Numbered from the stretch's first letter, positions 34,522 through 43,989 are shown. The stretch: 64,000 bases of DNA from Mesorhizobium sp. B4-1-3 (GCF_006439355.1 NZ_VFTG01000022.1:1-64000), one strand, 5' to 3'. The notes: generated from the sequence alone by a model not told the origin. Made by a program: numbers and translations.

Positions 34522-35706
34522 ATGGATGAACTCTCTATTCCCACGCTCGGGCTCATACTCCTGACGGCCTCACTTGTCGCCATGATCTCCAGGCGGCTGC
34601 GCCTTCCCTACAGCGTCGGGCTGGTAGCTGCCGGCATAGCGCTCGGCTTTGTCCCGGGTGGAACCGAGCTGCCACTCAGCCGGGATCTGATTTTCACGGT
34701 GTTTCTGCCGCCGCTGATTTTCCAGGCGGCGCTTGAAATCGAATGGCGTCATTTCCGCGTCAACCTGCCGGTGACTGCTTTGCTTGCCTTTCCGGGAGTG
34801 GCGATCGCTGCTGCTGTTGTAGCACTCGGGATGCATTGGCTGCTTGGATGGAGCTGGACTGGCGCAAGCCTCTTCGGCGTGCTGATCGCGGCTACGGATC
34901 CGGTTTCGGTGTTGGCTGCCTTCAAGGAGATGAAGGTGCAGCCGCGGCTTGGGCTTCTGGTCGAATCCGAAAGCCTGCTCAACGATGGCGCGGCGGCCGT
35001 CGGTTTCGCCATCCTGGTCGCGGTGGCATCAGGCGCAAGCGCCACGCCCGTGGCCATCGCCTCTTCCTTCGTTTGGATTGTCGCCGGCGGCATCGCGATC
35101 GGCGCAGCCGTCGCAGCGGTGCTCCTTCTCATCGCGGGGCGGACGGAGGACCATCTGGTGGAAATTACGCTAACGACGATCGCGGCCTATGGGTCGTTTC
35201 TAATCGCCGAGAAATTCGGCATGTCAGGCGTTCTTGCGACGCTCACCTCCGGCCTTCTGGTTGGTAATGTGGGCTGGAAAGGTGCCATATCGGCCAACGC
35301 GCGAAGCCACGTGCTGGCATTCTGGGGCTATGCCGCCTTCCTCGCCAACTCGATCGTGTTCATCCTGATTGGCGGCCATGAGGCGCACCAGCCGCTCGGG
35401 ATCTTTGCGGGTAGCTCGGCGGTCGCCGTAGCACTCGTACTGCTCGGCCGGGTACTGGCCATCTATCCGCTCTGTGCCCTCCTCAAGCCGACTTCGCTGA
35501 AGGTGGATCTCAAGTACCAGCATGTCCTGGTTTGGGGCGGCCTGCGCGGCGCGCTCGCGCTTGCCCTGTCGCTTGCGCTGCCACAGGACATAGCTGAGCG
35601 TGGGGCTATCATTGTCACGGCGTTTGCCGCGGTGGCGTTCTCGATCTTCGTTCAAGGCCTGACAATGCCATGGTTCATCAAGAAGCTGGGACTTACGGCC
35701 GAGTAA
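34522..35706 (+). CDS. CPA1-family sodium/proton antiporter
   Basis: A 394-residue integral membrane protein with about eleven helices and the antiporter signatures: LPPLIFQAALEIEW (about 70-83), the transport-site segment GVLIAATDPVSVLAAFKEMK (Asp in TDP), and ESESLLNDGAAAVGF (Asp in NDG). Late in the chain is WGGLRGALALALSLALP, also family-typical. It exchanges cytoplasmic Na+ or K+ for protons across the inner membrane. At 394 residues it lacks the long cytoplasmic tail of larger CPA1 members. Stands alone. Confidence 0.93.
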   Translation: MDELSIPTLGLILLTASLVAMISRRLRLPYSVGLVAAGIALGFVPGGTELPLSRDLIFTVFLPPLIFQAALEIEWRHFRVNLPVTALLAFPGVAIAAAVVALGMHWLLGWSWTGASLFGVLIAATDPVSVLAAFKEMKVQPRLGLLVESESLLNDGAAAVGFAILVAVASGASATPVAIASSFVWIVAGGIAIGAAVAAVLLLIAGRTEDHLVEITLTTIAAYGSFLIAEKFGMSGVLATLTSGLLVGNVGWKGAISANARSHVLAFWGYAAFLANSIVFILIGGHEAHQPLGIFAGSSAVAVALVLLGRVLAIYPLCALLKPTSLKVDLKYQHVLVWGGLRGALALALSLALPQDIAERGAIIVTAFAAVAFSIFVQGLTMPWFIKKLGLTAE

Positions 35707-36173
35707 GCTGCGTGAGGGCGCGCCGGCTGCCGTGACAGGGGACTTAATGCTTTGGCAGCCGCCACTGCACGGGGGCATGCAGGGCGGGCGGCTGTCCCTC
35801 CCGTGGCGGAGAGGATGAGCCTGAATTCCTTTTTCAATCAAGAACGGCTTGCCCGCTGAAGATAGTGACAAGGCACCCGAGCAAAGCAGCGGTCCAGGAA
35901 GTGCGACTTGCTAGGATCAGCGACCGAGAGGCCTGCGAGAAAGCTCAATCAATTCTGCTTCGTTGACGATGCCGGTTTGATCGTAGGCGATGACGCAGCA
36001 AGCCCTCTGCTCCCGCTTGTCAGCCGTTTCCGGCAAGTCCTTCTGCCGGTCGAAGACTCCGCCAACGAGCGCCAACTCTATCGGGGTAATTATGCAACTC
36101 CAAAGAGGCATCATGGACTCCGGAGTGCCTCTCCCCTCGCCTCATCATAGCTGCTTTGCCTTGTTGCGCCGAA

Positions 36174-36377
36174 CTATTGCATGTGCGACACGAACACGTG
36201 CGAAACGCGCAGGATCTCACGTGGCGAAAGCGCCGACAGATCGCCGAGGTCAAACAGGATTGCCCTACCGCCGAAGCGGAAATCAAGAAGCAGTCCCGGG
36301 TCTGAAAACGGCTCATTCGCTAAGCGCGGCTGGACGAGAAGAGTCATGATAGGGAAGGCAAGAGTTGCATCCTCCAA
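36174..36377 (-). pseudogene. N-terminal fragment of an MBL-fold / ribonuclease Z-like protein
   Basis: 67 codons match the start of ribonuclease Z-like MBL proteins: LLVQPRLANEPFSDPGLLLD, FRFGGRAILFDLGDLSALSP, and REILRVSHVFVSHMQ. In intact members the text continues as SHMHxDH, the zinc-binding motif. Here the second His codon is Gln and the next codon is a stop, and the following sequence is unrelated. The fragment therefore ends exactly in its catalytic motif and cannot be active. Confidence 0.75.
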
Positions 36378-36495
36378 AATTCGGGACGCGTGCGGTTCGT
36401 TCCGTCGGCCCGTCCAAACAGGCTTGGGGTGGGCATCAGGTCTACACAGGTCGAAGATGTCGCCGGGGATCTCGGCGTCGCGAAGAGCTAGTCCA

Positions 36496-36520
36496 GGAAC
36501 GCTTTCCCCGTTGCTGGGTT
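36496..36520 (+). promoter_or_regulatory. Candidate EcfG-type promoter (variant -10) before the porin-like gene
   Basis: GGAAC, 16 bases, GGTT, ending 85 bases before the ATG at 36606. The -10 box differs from CGTT at the first base, so support is moderate. Confidence 0.35.
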
Positions 36521-36605
36521 ATCCAGAATACTGTTGCGCAAATGAGACATCAAATATCAACAGTCGCTGATAAGTAGGAGACGGGAGTTCGATTGGGGTT
36601 TTTCG

Positions 36606-37283
36606 ATGAGCTTACGTTCCATCCTGATTGCTGGCCTATTGTCGCTGATTGCCGGTTCAGCTTTGGCGGCCGATGTGGTGACGAGCGAGCCTGCTGCAAG
36701 CGTCAATTGGTCTGGAGCTTACATCGGCGCCGTGGCCGGATATGGGTGGAACAAGGACAAATACCATTTTGTTGGCTCGTCGGTCGATTTCGATGTCAAC
36801 GGCTTCGTCGGCGGCCTGACGGGGGGCTACAACTGGCAGAAGGGTCAGTTTGTTTTCGGTCTCGAAGGTGACGTCTCCTACGCCAATATTGACGGGAGCG
36901 TTCTAAAGGTTCCCTTTGTGCCCCCATGTGGCATCGAGGGTTGTACGGCAAAAGTCGACTGGTTCGGCACCGGCCGTGCGCGCGTCGGCTATGTTTTCGA
37001 TAGTTTCCTGCCCTATGCCACCGGCGGCTTCGCAGTCGGCCATGTCAAGGGATCCGCCGATCTCGGCGCATGCGGCTTTACCCCGACTTGCAGCTACAGT
37101 GACACAAGGTGGGGTTGGACCGCTGGCGCCGGCGTCGAATGGGCCATGAACCAGAAGCTTTCCCTAAAGACCGAATATCTGCACGTGGACCTGGGCCAGC
37201 CAAACTTCGACTCGCTCGGCAACCCCTCGACCGACGCCGTCAAGTTCGACACGGTCCGTGTCGGCCTCAATTATCATTTCTAG
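36606..37283 (+). CDS. Outer-membrane beta-barrel protein, Omp25/Omp31-like
   Basis: A 225-residue outer-membrane protein with a signal peptide (about 1-22, cleavage after ALA) and an eight-strand barrel of the Omp25/Omp31 type: NWSGAYIGAVAGYGWNKDKY, GFVGGLTGGYNWQKGQFVFG, GRARVGYVFDSFLPYATGGF, GWTAGAGVEWAMNQKLSLKT, and a final strand ending in Phe (RVGLNYHF), as needed for barrel assembly. One extracellular loop holds two Cys pairs (CGIEGC, ACGF-TC). Common in Rhizobiales envelopes. Confidence 0.92.
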   Translation: MSLRSILIAGLLSLIAGSALAADVVTSEPAASVNWSGAYIGAVAGYGWNKDKYHFVGSSVDFDVNGFVGGLTGGYNWQKGQFVFGLEGDVSYANIDGSVLKVPFVPPCGIEGCTAKVDWFGTGRARVGYVFDSFLPYATGGFAVGHVKGSADLGACGFTPTCSYSDTRWGWTAGAGVEWAMNQKLSLKTEYLHVDLGQPNFDSLGNPSTDAVKFDTVRVGLNYHF

Positions 37284-38082
37284 TCCGAGCTAGCATATGC
37301 GGCGGGCCTCATGGGCTCCATAGCCGGCGTCACCCGCCGGCCATGTTTCTTCAGGCTCGGCAATCATGACCCTGGTGCGACGGGCCATACCCTTACTGCG
37401 ATGGCCTATTCCGGCCGCCGGCGGTCTATCCGTCAAACTGCTTCCCCGAAAGCCAGCAGTGCAGCAGATCTTTCCCGCCTGCGCGTGACAGGTTAAGCCG
37501 GGCTTGACGTATTGCATCGCCCGCCGTTTCATGCCTTTCGGCGTCAAGCCCTAAACTCCAGAGAGCGACGTATCGATCAGGCTAGGCTCCTAGCCTGTTT
37601 CGAGATTCCGATCTCTTTCATAAGCGCGCGCAATTCCGTCGGTGGCTCAAGACAGAAAGTTCGAACGATTTCGGGGAACCTCAGTCGAGGGCCAACTATA
37701 GAACCGTCTGTCGACCGCTTTGGGACCGATAGCTGCCCGGCCGGTTTCGGCCTCGTCTAGCAGAGACCCGGCAACCCAGCCTCGATGGCGCCGAGGGCAG
37801 TCGCTGAACAAAGTGAAGCCGGTTCAGAGCCGCTGAGCGATATGATTGCTGCTCATTCTTCTCATGCATCCTATCAATTTGATCAATTGCGTGCCTTGCT
37901 TCAACATTCAGCGGCTAATCAAACAGGGGGAACACAATGCCTTCGCGCGCCGCCGGTCGGTGGATGGCAGGATTGTTGCGAGGTTCTCGCTCGTCCTCGA
38001 ATGGTTGCAAAATGCGATCTCGGGAATAAACAGCGTCGTCGCTTGGCAAGGGAAGGCGCCATTTGCAATGAGAGGAACGCCT
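37284..38082. other. Intergenic stretch holding a gene relic
   Basis: About 800 bases between the outer-membrane gene and the amino-acid transporter. The relic at 37577-37757 is the only recognisable content. The open frame that extends the permease gene upstream to 37846 has non-coding character. Confidence 0.4.
37577..37757 (-). repeat. Gene relic flanking the amino-acid transporter cluster (left copy)
   Basis: A minus-strand open frame of about 60 codons without a start reads STDGSIVGPRLRFPEIVRTF, CLEPPTELRALMKEIGIS and ends in TGA. A diverged copy (GGSTIGRRLGFLEAFRTFCL, ELKAHMKEIGG) lies on the same strand at 43990-44166, on the other side of the cluster. The two share about 140 bases. 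I do not recognise the parent gene. Confidence 0.55.
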
Positions 38083-39015
38083 GTGACCGTGAAGGAAGAA
38101 GGCCGTCAGCAGATTGACCCAAACACGCTGACCGTGGTGCCCCTGAGGCATCCCTGGCGGCTGACAGCCGTTGTGCTTGTCGTCGTCGGCGTACTTCTCA
38201 TAGTACGATCAGCTATCTTCAACCCGAACTTCCAATGGCCAGTAGTTGCCACCTACCTGTTCAATCCGTTGATCATGAATGGGCTGGGACAGACGATCTC
38301 GCTGACTTTCATCGTCATGGTCTTGGCAATTGTCGGCGGGACGATCGCCGCTCTGATGATGCTTTCGCCGAGCAAGCTGCTTTCCATTCCCGCAATGGCA
38401 TTTGTCTGGCTTTTCAGGGGTACTCCGGCGCTTGTCCAGCTCATTCTCTGGTACAACCTGTCGCTAGTCATCAAGAACTTCAGCCTTTGGATACCGGGCT
38501 ACGGCACGGTTTTCTCCGTTTCCACAAACGATGTGATGACGCCCATGGTCGCTGCGGTTGTCGCCCTGTCTCTTCACGAAAGCGGATACATGGCTGAGAT
38601 TGTGCGTGGCGGGTTGAAATCCGTAAACCGCGGCCAAGGCGAAGCCGCGGCCTGCCTCGGCATGAGCCCCGGTCTCTCGCTCCGTCGTATCATATTGCCG
38701 CAAGCGATGCGGATGATAATCCCGCCGACGGGAAACGAGACGATCAATCTCCTCAAGACGACATCTCTGGTGAGTATCATCGCTGTGGGCGATCTACTGT
38801 ACTCGGCACAGTCGATCTACGCCCGCACATTCGAGACGATGCCGCTCCTGCTAGTGGTGACATTCTGGTACCTGGCCGTCGTCTCCGTGATGTCTGTCGC
38901 GCAATACTACCTTGAGCGCTACTACTCGCGAGATGAGACCAGGCACCAAGGGGGCGCGCTCGCTTTGGTTTGGAAAAATGTCTTCCGCTTTCGCAAAAAT
39001 GAGGTGGTGGCATGA
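38083..39015 (+). CDS. Amino-acid ABC transporter permease (HisM/GlnP type)
   Basis: A protein of about 310 residues with five or so transmembrane helices. Family signatures are NGLGQTISLTFIVMVLAIVG near the first conserved helix, WLFRGTPALVQLILWYN, and the EAA loop GEAAACLGMSPGLSLRRIIL. I chose the GTG at 38083, with GAGAGG seven bases upstream; ATG at 38068 is an alternative. It forms an operon with the ATPase (ATGA overlap) and a broken RidA gene, and likely works with the binding protein at 41536. A single permease gene suggests a homodimeric channel. Confidence 0.9.
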   Translation: MTVKEEGRQQIDPNTLTVVPLRHPWRLTAVVLVVVGVLLIVRSAIFNPNFQWPVVATYLFNPLIMNGLGQTISLTFIVMVLAIVGGTIAALMMLSPSKLLSIPAMAFVWLFRGTPALVQLILWYNLSLVIKNFSLWIPGYGTVFSVSTNDVMTPMVAAVVALSLHESGYMAEIVRGGLKSVNRGQGEAAACLGMSPGLSLRRIILPQAMRMIIPPTGNETINLLKTTSLVSIIAVGDLLYSAQSIYARTFETMPLLLVVTFWYLAVVSVMSVAQYYLERYYSRDETRHQGGALALVWKNVFRFRKNEVVA

Positions 39016-39815
39016 ACACGGTCGCTACACATCATAGCCGCTTTGGCGTCGCGCCTACGACCATGGTTTATGCTGCGGGCATACGCAAATCGTACGGAAA
39101 CCTGCAAGTGCTTAAGGGTGTGGATCTGACCGTACCAGTTGGTTCGGTCGCCTGCATCATCGGACCCTCGGGATCGGGCAAAAGCACATTTCTTCGCTGC
39201 ATAAACCATCTCGAGGAAATCAACGGAGGGCTTCTTCTCGTCGACGGAGATTTTGTCGGCTACCGCCTCGAAGACAACAAGCTGCATGAACTGCCTCCGT
39301 CTGCTATCTGCAAGCGACGGGCCGAAATCGGAATGGTGTTCCAGCAGTTCAATCTTTTTCCGCACTTGACAGTCCTCGAGAATCTCATCGAGGCGCCCAT
39401 CAGGGTCAGGAAGGAGCCAGCTGCGAAGGCTACAGCCAAGGCGATGGCACTCCTCGATCGGGTCGGTCTGGCCGACAAGCGCCATGCGTTTCCCAAACAG
39501 CTATCGGGCGGTCAGCAGCAACGCGTGGCGATCGCCCGCGCGCTTGCGATGAGCCCCAAGGTCCTTCTGTTCGATGAACCGACGTCGGCGCTCGACCCCG
39601 AGCTTGTCGGGGAAGTTCTGGAAGTCATGAAGGATCTCGCCAAGGAAGGCATAACCATGATCGTGGTCACGCACGAGATCGGTTTCGCACGCGAGGTGGC
39701 CGATCAGCTTATATTCATGGACGGAGGCATCGTCGTAGAATCCGGCGATCCGAGGAAAATGATAGCAAGTCCCAAGTCGCCGCGCACGAAAGAATTCCTT
39801 GCTCGCGTTCTTTGA
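39012..39815 (+). CDS. Polar amino-acid ABC transporter ATPase (GlnQ/HisP type)
   Basis: A 267-residue ATPase with Walker A GPSGSGKST (about 56-64), Q-loop MVFQQFNLFPHLTVLEN, signature LSGGQQQRVAIARAL, Walker B VLLFDEPTSALDPE and H-loop VVTHEIGFAREVAD, the last a hallmark of the amino-acid subgroup. Between Walker A and the Q-loop is a longer segment (about 85-105) with YRLEDNKLHELPPS. It begins inside an ATGA overlap with the permease. Ends 88 bases before the RidA-like gene. Confidence 0.93.
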   Translation: MNTVATHHSRFGVAPTTMVYAAGIRKSYGNLQVLKGVDLTVPVGSVACIIGPSGSGKSTFLRCINHLEEINGGLLLVDGDFVGYRLEDNKLHELPPSAICKRRAEIGMVFQQFNLFPHLTVLENLIEAPIRVRKEPAAKATAKAMALLDRVGLADKRHAFPKQLSGGQQQRVAIARALAMSPKVLLFDEPTSALDPELVGEVLEVMKDLAKEGITMIVVTHEIGFAREVADQLIFMDGGIVVESGDPRKMIASPKSPRTKEFLARVL

Positions 39816-39903
39816 AGGGGCAACTGCCCGGTCGTTTTGAGCATCTGGAATGATGCCGTCTGCAACGCTGCCAGAGATGGCAACGAAACGAGGGAATATT
39901 GCT

Positions 39904-40370
39904 ATGATTACTGGCTTTGAAGCGCGCGCCTCCCGGCTAGGTATCGAGTTTCCCGCAGCACCTAAGGTTGTTGCCAACTACGTTCCCACCTATCGCGCAG
40001 GAAACCTGCTTTTCGTTTCCGGACAACTTTGTATGGGATCTGATGGCAAGCTATTGGCTTCGGTTGGTCGGCGTTGACGTGTCGATCGAAGATGCGACCC
40101 TGGCCGCAAGGGGGTCGGCTATCAACGTTCTCTCGCAAATTCGCGCTGCCTTGGGCTCGCTCAACGGGATCAAGCAAATCGTTCGACTGGGCGGGTTTAT
40201 TGCCTCCCCCGCTGATTTCAACCGACCATGCAAAGATCATGAACGGCGCTTCTGATCTCATGGTCGAAATCTTCGGCGAGCACGGTCGCCATACGCGCAG
40301 CACCGTCGGCGTTGCCTCACTGCCTATGCGGGCCGCTGTGGAGGTCGAGGCAGTCGCCGAGGTCTTTTGA
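39904..40370 (+). pseudogene. RidA-family (YjgF) protein broken by two frameshifts
   Basis: Joined across three frames, the sequence is a complete RidA-like protein of about 155 residues: YVPTYRAGNLLFVSGQLCMG, then DATLAARGSAINVLSQIRAA and SLNGIKQIVRLGGFI, then STVGVASLPMRAAVEVEAVA. Breaks fall at about 40060-40072 and 40215-40225; the second is explained by one extra A. RidA hydrolyses reactive enamine/imine intermediates made by PLP enzymes, which fits the aminotransferase nearby. The start has GAGGGA nine bases upstream. As read it is non-functional, unless the indels are sequencing errors. Confidence 0.8.
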
Positions 40371-41343
40371 CGCGCTTCGTCAATTGCAAAGGATAGTCCA
40401 ACCGCTCATAGATTTGTTCTTTTCGTATCTTTTGGCTGTCAGATACGCTCGTAATCAGGTTTCGGAACCATATGTGTCCCGGATCGAACGAAACGTTGCG
40501 CTCGAAGATGAGCGATATAGTCACCTCGGGCAGGTTGATTGGTGGCGGAACGATCCTGATCTCGCTCTCCTCGGGCAGAGCAAGGAGGACGCCATCGCCA
40601 AACACCGCAACGAGGTGCGTTCCCTTTATGACCCAGGGCGCCACCAGATAGTGCGGGATGGTAGCGACTACCTTGCGGGTGAGGCCCATGCCACGCAGAA
40701 CTGTGTCAGCCACTCCGGCCGCTGTGCCGTCGGCGGAGATCTGCAGGTGGGGTGAGGTCAGATATCGTTCGGGAGTGAAGTCGTCGAGAAGCCTGTTGCC
40801 TTTCCATCCACCGCAGACCATCCTGTCTCGCGACAGTTCGACCACCTCATATTGATCGCCTTCAACCTTGGCATTGCCCAGAACGGCGCACTCCACCTCC
40901 CGGGTTCGCAAAGACTCCAAAACATCCGGTTCCCTTGCGTGGACGACATTGAGAGTGGCGTACGGTGCAAGCGCAGAAAAGCTCTCGATGAGGGTCGGCA
41001 GGAAGGTGACAGCCGTGTAGTCGGATAGTCCAATGCGGAAATTCCTGTTTGTCTGCGCGGGCTCGAAATTGAGGTGGCGGTCAACCACAAGCCGGATATC
41101 GGCCAGCGCGCGGGATATCACGTCAGCGAGTTCCCTTGCCCGTGGGGTCGGCTCCATCAGGCCGGCGTCCAATGAGAAGAGCACGTCATTGAAAATCCCC
41201 CTGAGGCGACCGAGGGAGTGACTGACGGCGGATTGGGTTCGCCCCAGGCGCATTGCGGAGCGCGTGACGCTGCGTTCCTGCATCAGGACATCGAACGTCT
41301 TTAGGAGGTTCAGGTCGATGTGATTGAGGGAAAACTCCGGCAT
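40324..41343 (-). CDS. LysR-family transcriptional regulator
   Basis: A 339-residue regulator with an N-terminal winged helix (LNLLKTFDVLMQERSVTRSA, MRLGRTQSAVSHSLGRLR, about 10-47) and a C-terminal co-inducer-binding domain of the NodD-like subgroup (FRIGLSDYTAVTFLPTLIES). The C-terminus is long and basic. It is transcribed towards the transporter operon, and its 3' end overlaps the RidA pseudogene by about 46 bases. Divergent from the binding-protein gene at 41536 with a 190-base shared region, so it probably controls it; the co-inducer would be the transported compound. Confidence 0.92.
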   Translation of the reverse strand: MPEFSLNHIDLNLLKTFDVLMQERSVTRSAMRLGRTQSAVSHSLGRLRGIFNDVLFSLDAGLMEPTPRARELADVISRALADIRLVVDRHLNFEPAQTNRNFRIGLSDYTAVTFLPTLIESFSALAPYATLNVVHAREPDVLESLRTREVECAVLGNAKVEGDQYEVVELSRDRMVCGGWKGNRLLDDFTPERYLTSPHLQISADGTAAGVADTVLRGMGLTRKVVATIPHYLVAPWVIKGTHLVAVFGDGVLLALPEESEIRIVPPPINLPEVTISLIFERNVSFDPGHIWFRNLITSVSDSQKIRKEQIYERLDYPLQLTKRVKRPRRLPRPPQRPA

Positions 41344-41535
41344 GGTGGGTTCTTCTCAGCCGATGGACAATCAGCTCCGCGAATATCTGAGCTAAATGCC
41401 ATGAATGCGATCAATGGGTAAGTCGGATTCTTACATGAACCGCACTCATAGCTTTGATGCATGATATCCATTCGATTCAGCCTTAATTGTGTGATCTTCT
41501 GGCCCGAGCCACAACAAATCCTGATGGGGAGCAAT

Positions 41536-42375
41536 ATGAAGAGGGTGTTTCTGACGGCCGCGTTCGCGGCACTGGCCGTGTATCCGGCATTGTCCGCCGA
41601 ACTGCGGCTTACGGGCGATGTCAAGAACTCCGGAACTTTGTCGATCGCCAGTGGCCTCGACTATGCGCCATTCGAATATACGGATGAAAAGGGTGAGCCC
41701 GCCGGCCTGGATGTCGAGCTCGCGAACGCGGCCGCGAAGCTGATGGGGGTCAAGCTCGACTTGAAGCGAATTCCGTTCGCTTCCCAGATTCCGGCCCTCA
41801 CGGCTGGCCGCATCAAGGTCGCCTGGGCCACGTTTACGGTTAAGGAAGACCGTTTGAAGCAGGTAGATTTCGTCACGTTTCTGAAATCGGGAACCGTGGC
41901 TGCAGCTTTGCCCGAGAATGTGTCGAAGTTCCAGGGCCAAGACAGCCTGTGCGGAGCCAAAGTGGCTGTTCAAACCGGCTCGGCTGCCGACTTCACGGCC
42001 GACAAGCTGAGTGGTGAATGCACGAAAGCTGGAAAGCCTGCGATCGACAAAGCGATCTATCCTGAACAGAAGGACACCATCCAAGCCGTACTGACCGGTC
42101 GCGCGGATGTGCGGCTCGATGATGCGACCGCCGCCGGCTACTATGAGAAGACAAGCGGTGGCAAGCTGGTTATCGCGCCCGGTGTCTATGATATTCTTCC
42201 GCTGGGGGTGGCCGTTCCGAAGGGAGACGTTGCGACCGCCGAAATGATGCGTGCGGCTCTGCAGGCGCTGATCGACAACGGGACCTACAAACCCATTCTG
42301 GAAAAGTACGGCATGTCCCTGGCAGCGGTAGAGAAGTCGCGGATCATCACGTCAGTTGATCAGATCGCCGAATAG
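41536..42375 (+). CDS. Amino-acid ABC transporter substrate-binding protein
   Basis: A 279-residue periplasmic protein with a signal peptide (MKRVFLTAAFAALAVYPALS, cleavage after LSA) and a type II binding fold of the polar amino-acid group: SGLDYAPFEYTDEKGEPAGL, DVELANAAAKLMGV, LTAGRIKVAWATFTVKEDRL, and near the end VPKGDVATAEMMRAALQALI. Two Cys pairs (LCGAK, ECTKA) may form a disulfide. The start has GGGGAG five bases upstream. It is the likely partner of the permease and ATPase at 38083-39815, separated from them by the LysR gene. Confidence 0.9.
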   Translation: MKRVFLTAAFAALAVYPALSAELRLTGDVKNSGTLSIASGLDYAPFEYTDEKGEPAGLDVELANAAAKLMGVKLDLKRIPFASQIPALTAGRIKVAWATFTVKEDRLKQVDFVTFLKSGTVAAALPENVSKFQGQDSLCGAKVAVQTGSAADFTADKLSGECTKAGKPAIDKAIYPEQKDTIQAVLTGRADVRLDDATAAGYYEKTSGGKLVIAPGVYDILPLGVAVPKGDVATAEMMRAALQALIDNGTYKPILEKYGMSLAAVEKSRIITSVDQIAE

Positions 42376-42523
42376 AACCTGGTGGCGGGTCGCGACAGCG
42401 CAACCGCCTACGCCCGTCTGCCACCCGCGCCTCGGCATCCACGGCGCGCCGCCCCGATCTAAAGAAGTCACAGAAGTCGGATAACGGCGGCGCCGTTGCT
42501 GGACCTGCCGCACGAGGATACGC

Positions 42524-43708
42524 ATGAGCGCGCAAGCGGAACACAATGGCTTTCGGACCGATCCCCGGCCAACCCTGGGTAAGGACGAGATCGCCGCCAT
42601 CCGTGCCCAGTATCCGGTCGTCGACAAGTGCGTTTTCTGGGACTGCGCCGCCGTTTCGCCAATTTCACGCAGGGTGAGTGAAGCCATGGCGAGGCAAACA
42701 GGGCTACACTGTGTCGACATCAAAGATGCCGTCAACGCGGCTATCCCCGTTCAACAGATGGGCCGCGAGCTTGCGGCGAAGCTGGTGGGCTCGACACCGG
42801 ACCGAGTCGCCTACATCCAGAACACTTCCCACGGGATGTCGTTGGTTGCGCTTGGCCTTGACTGGCTGGAGGGCGACAATGTCATAGTGGCGGAGCTTGA
42901 GTTTCCTTCGAACTACCTCATCTGGGAATCCCTCGCGGCAAAAGGCGTCGAAGTACGCAAGCTGAAGGCTCGAAATGGCGCCCTTCTGGCCGACGACCTT
43001 CGAGCGCTGACAGACTCACGAACGCGAGTGGTAGCGGTCAGCCAAGTTCAGTTTTACAGCGGGTTTCGCGTGGATCTGGCCGCGTTCGCCGAAGTTTGTT
43101 CCCACCACGACGCCCTGCTGGTGGTTGACGGGACGCAGTCGGTCGGGATGCTCGATCTCCACATGGCCAAGGACGGAGTGGATGTCGTAGTTGTCAGCGC
43201 GCATAAGTGGATGCTTGGCCCCTTGGGCATAGGATTCGTGGCGTTCTCGGGACGGGCATTCGAGCGTGTCCGTCCCAGCGTGGTGGGATGGCTGAGCGTC
43301 AATGAACCTTTCGCGTTCCACCGCAAGCTGGATTTTCTCCCAGACGCGCGAAGGTTCGAACCAGGAACAGAGAACGCCGCAGGCATCTTCGGCTTGACCG
43401 AGCGGCTTGAGGAAATCCAAGCGGTCGGCGTGAGTCGGATAGAGGATTATGTTCTCTCCCTGGGTGAGCAACTTCGCCAAGAGGTCAAGCGGATAGGTTT
43501 GGAGGTCGTGAGCGATTGGCCGCGAGCGTCGCTGTCTGGGATCGTGTTGCTGCGCAGTCGCAAAGTCCAGACCGATGTCCTGTTCGACCGACTCTGTCTG
43601 GCAAGGGTGAGATGCAGCGTCAGGAATGGGGCAATCCGCTTCTCGCCTCACTATTTCAGCGACACAACCGAGGTTGCTCAAGTTCTCGACGTTCTGCGTT
43701 CGGCTTGA
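42524..43708 (+). CDS. Class V aminotransferase-fold PLP enzyme
   Basis: A 394-residue PLP-dependent enzyme of the aminotransferase class V / cysteine desulfurase superfamily. The PLP lysine is in SAHKWMLGPLGIGFVA (about 226-241, Lys near 229). Earlier come TQSVGMLDL, with the Asp-stacking region VVDGTQ, and AYIQNTSHGMSLVALGLDWL. The late active-site loop cysteine typical of desulfurases is not obvious, so an aminotransferase or lyase acting on the imported amino acid is more likely. It follows the binding-protein gene by 148 bases and may be co-transcribed. Confidence 0.88.
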   Translation: MSAQAEHNGFRTDPRPTLGKDEIAAIRAQYPVVDKCVFWDCAAVSPISRRVSEAMARQTGLHCVDIKDAVNAAIPVQQMGRELAAKLVGSTPDRVAYIQNTSHGMSLVALGLDWLEGDNVIVAELEFPSNYLIWESLAAKGVEVRKLKARNGALLADDLRALTDSRTRVVAVSQVQFYSGFRVDLAAFAEVCSHHDALLVVDGTQSVGMLDLHMAKDGVDVVVVSAHKWMLGPLGIGFVAFSGRAFERVRPSVVGWLSVNEPFAFHRKLDFLPDARRFEPGTENAAGIFGLTERLEEIQAVGVSRIEDYVLSLGEQLRQEVKRIGLEVVSDWPRASLSGIVLLRSRKVQTDVLFDRLCLARVRCSVRNGAIRFSPHYFSDTTEVAQVLDVLRSA

Positions 43709-43807
43709 ATCCGCAACACGACGGTTCCTTTGTCCGCTTTCGATCGACGCTTCCGACTGAATGAATGACCGAAATGAGGCGCAAAGCTGCCTTTCCAGAA
43801 CGCAAAA

Positions 43808-43834
43808 AACCGTCCCAGTTAGACCGGGACGGTT
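43808..43834 (-). terminator. Stem-loop terminator between convergent genes
   Basis: A 9-bp perfect stem AACCGTCCC/GGGACGGTT with a 9-base loop. Read leftward it is followed by TTTT, giving a classic intrinsic terminator; read rightward the tail is weaker (ATTGATTTA). It may serve both the aminotransferase gene and the leftward ABC genes. Confidence 0.7.
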
Positions 43835-43989
43835 ATTGATTTATGACAAAATTGGTGCGGGGACAGGATTTCAAGCTGCGAACCATCCCATAGCTTGCAA
43901 AGGGGTCGAGTTGGCAGACGATTGCAATGACAGCACTCCGTCGGCGGTATCCGTATTCCCTGACGAGCGGACGCGATTGATGCATCCAA

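Larger units (their letters stand above)
35707..36605. other. Intergenic stretch with a truncated MBL gene
   Basis: About 900 bases. It contains the metallo-beta-lactamase fragment at 36174-36377 and a candidate promoter at 36496. A 65-codon minus frame at 35917-36114 (with TGIVNEAELIELS) may be further debris but I cannot name it. Confidence 0.4.
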
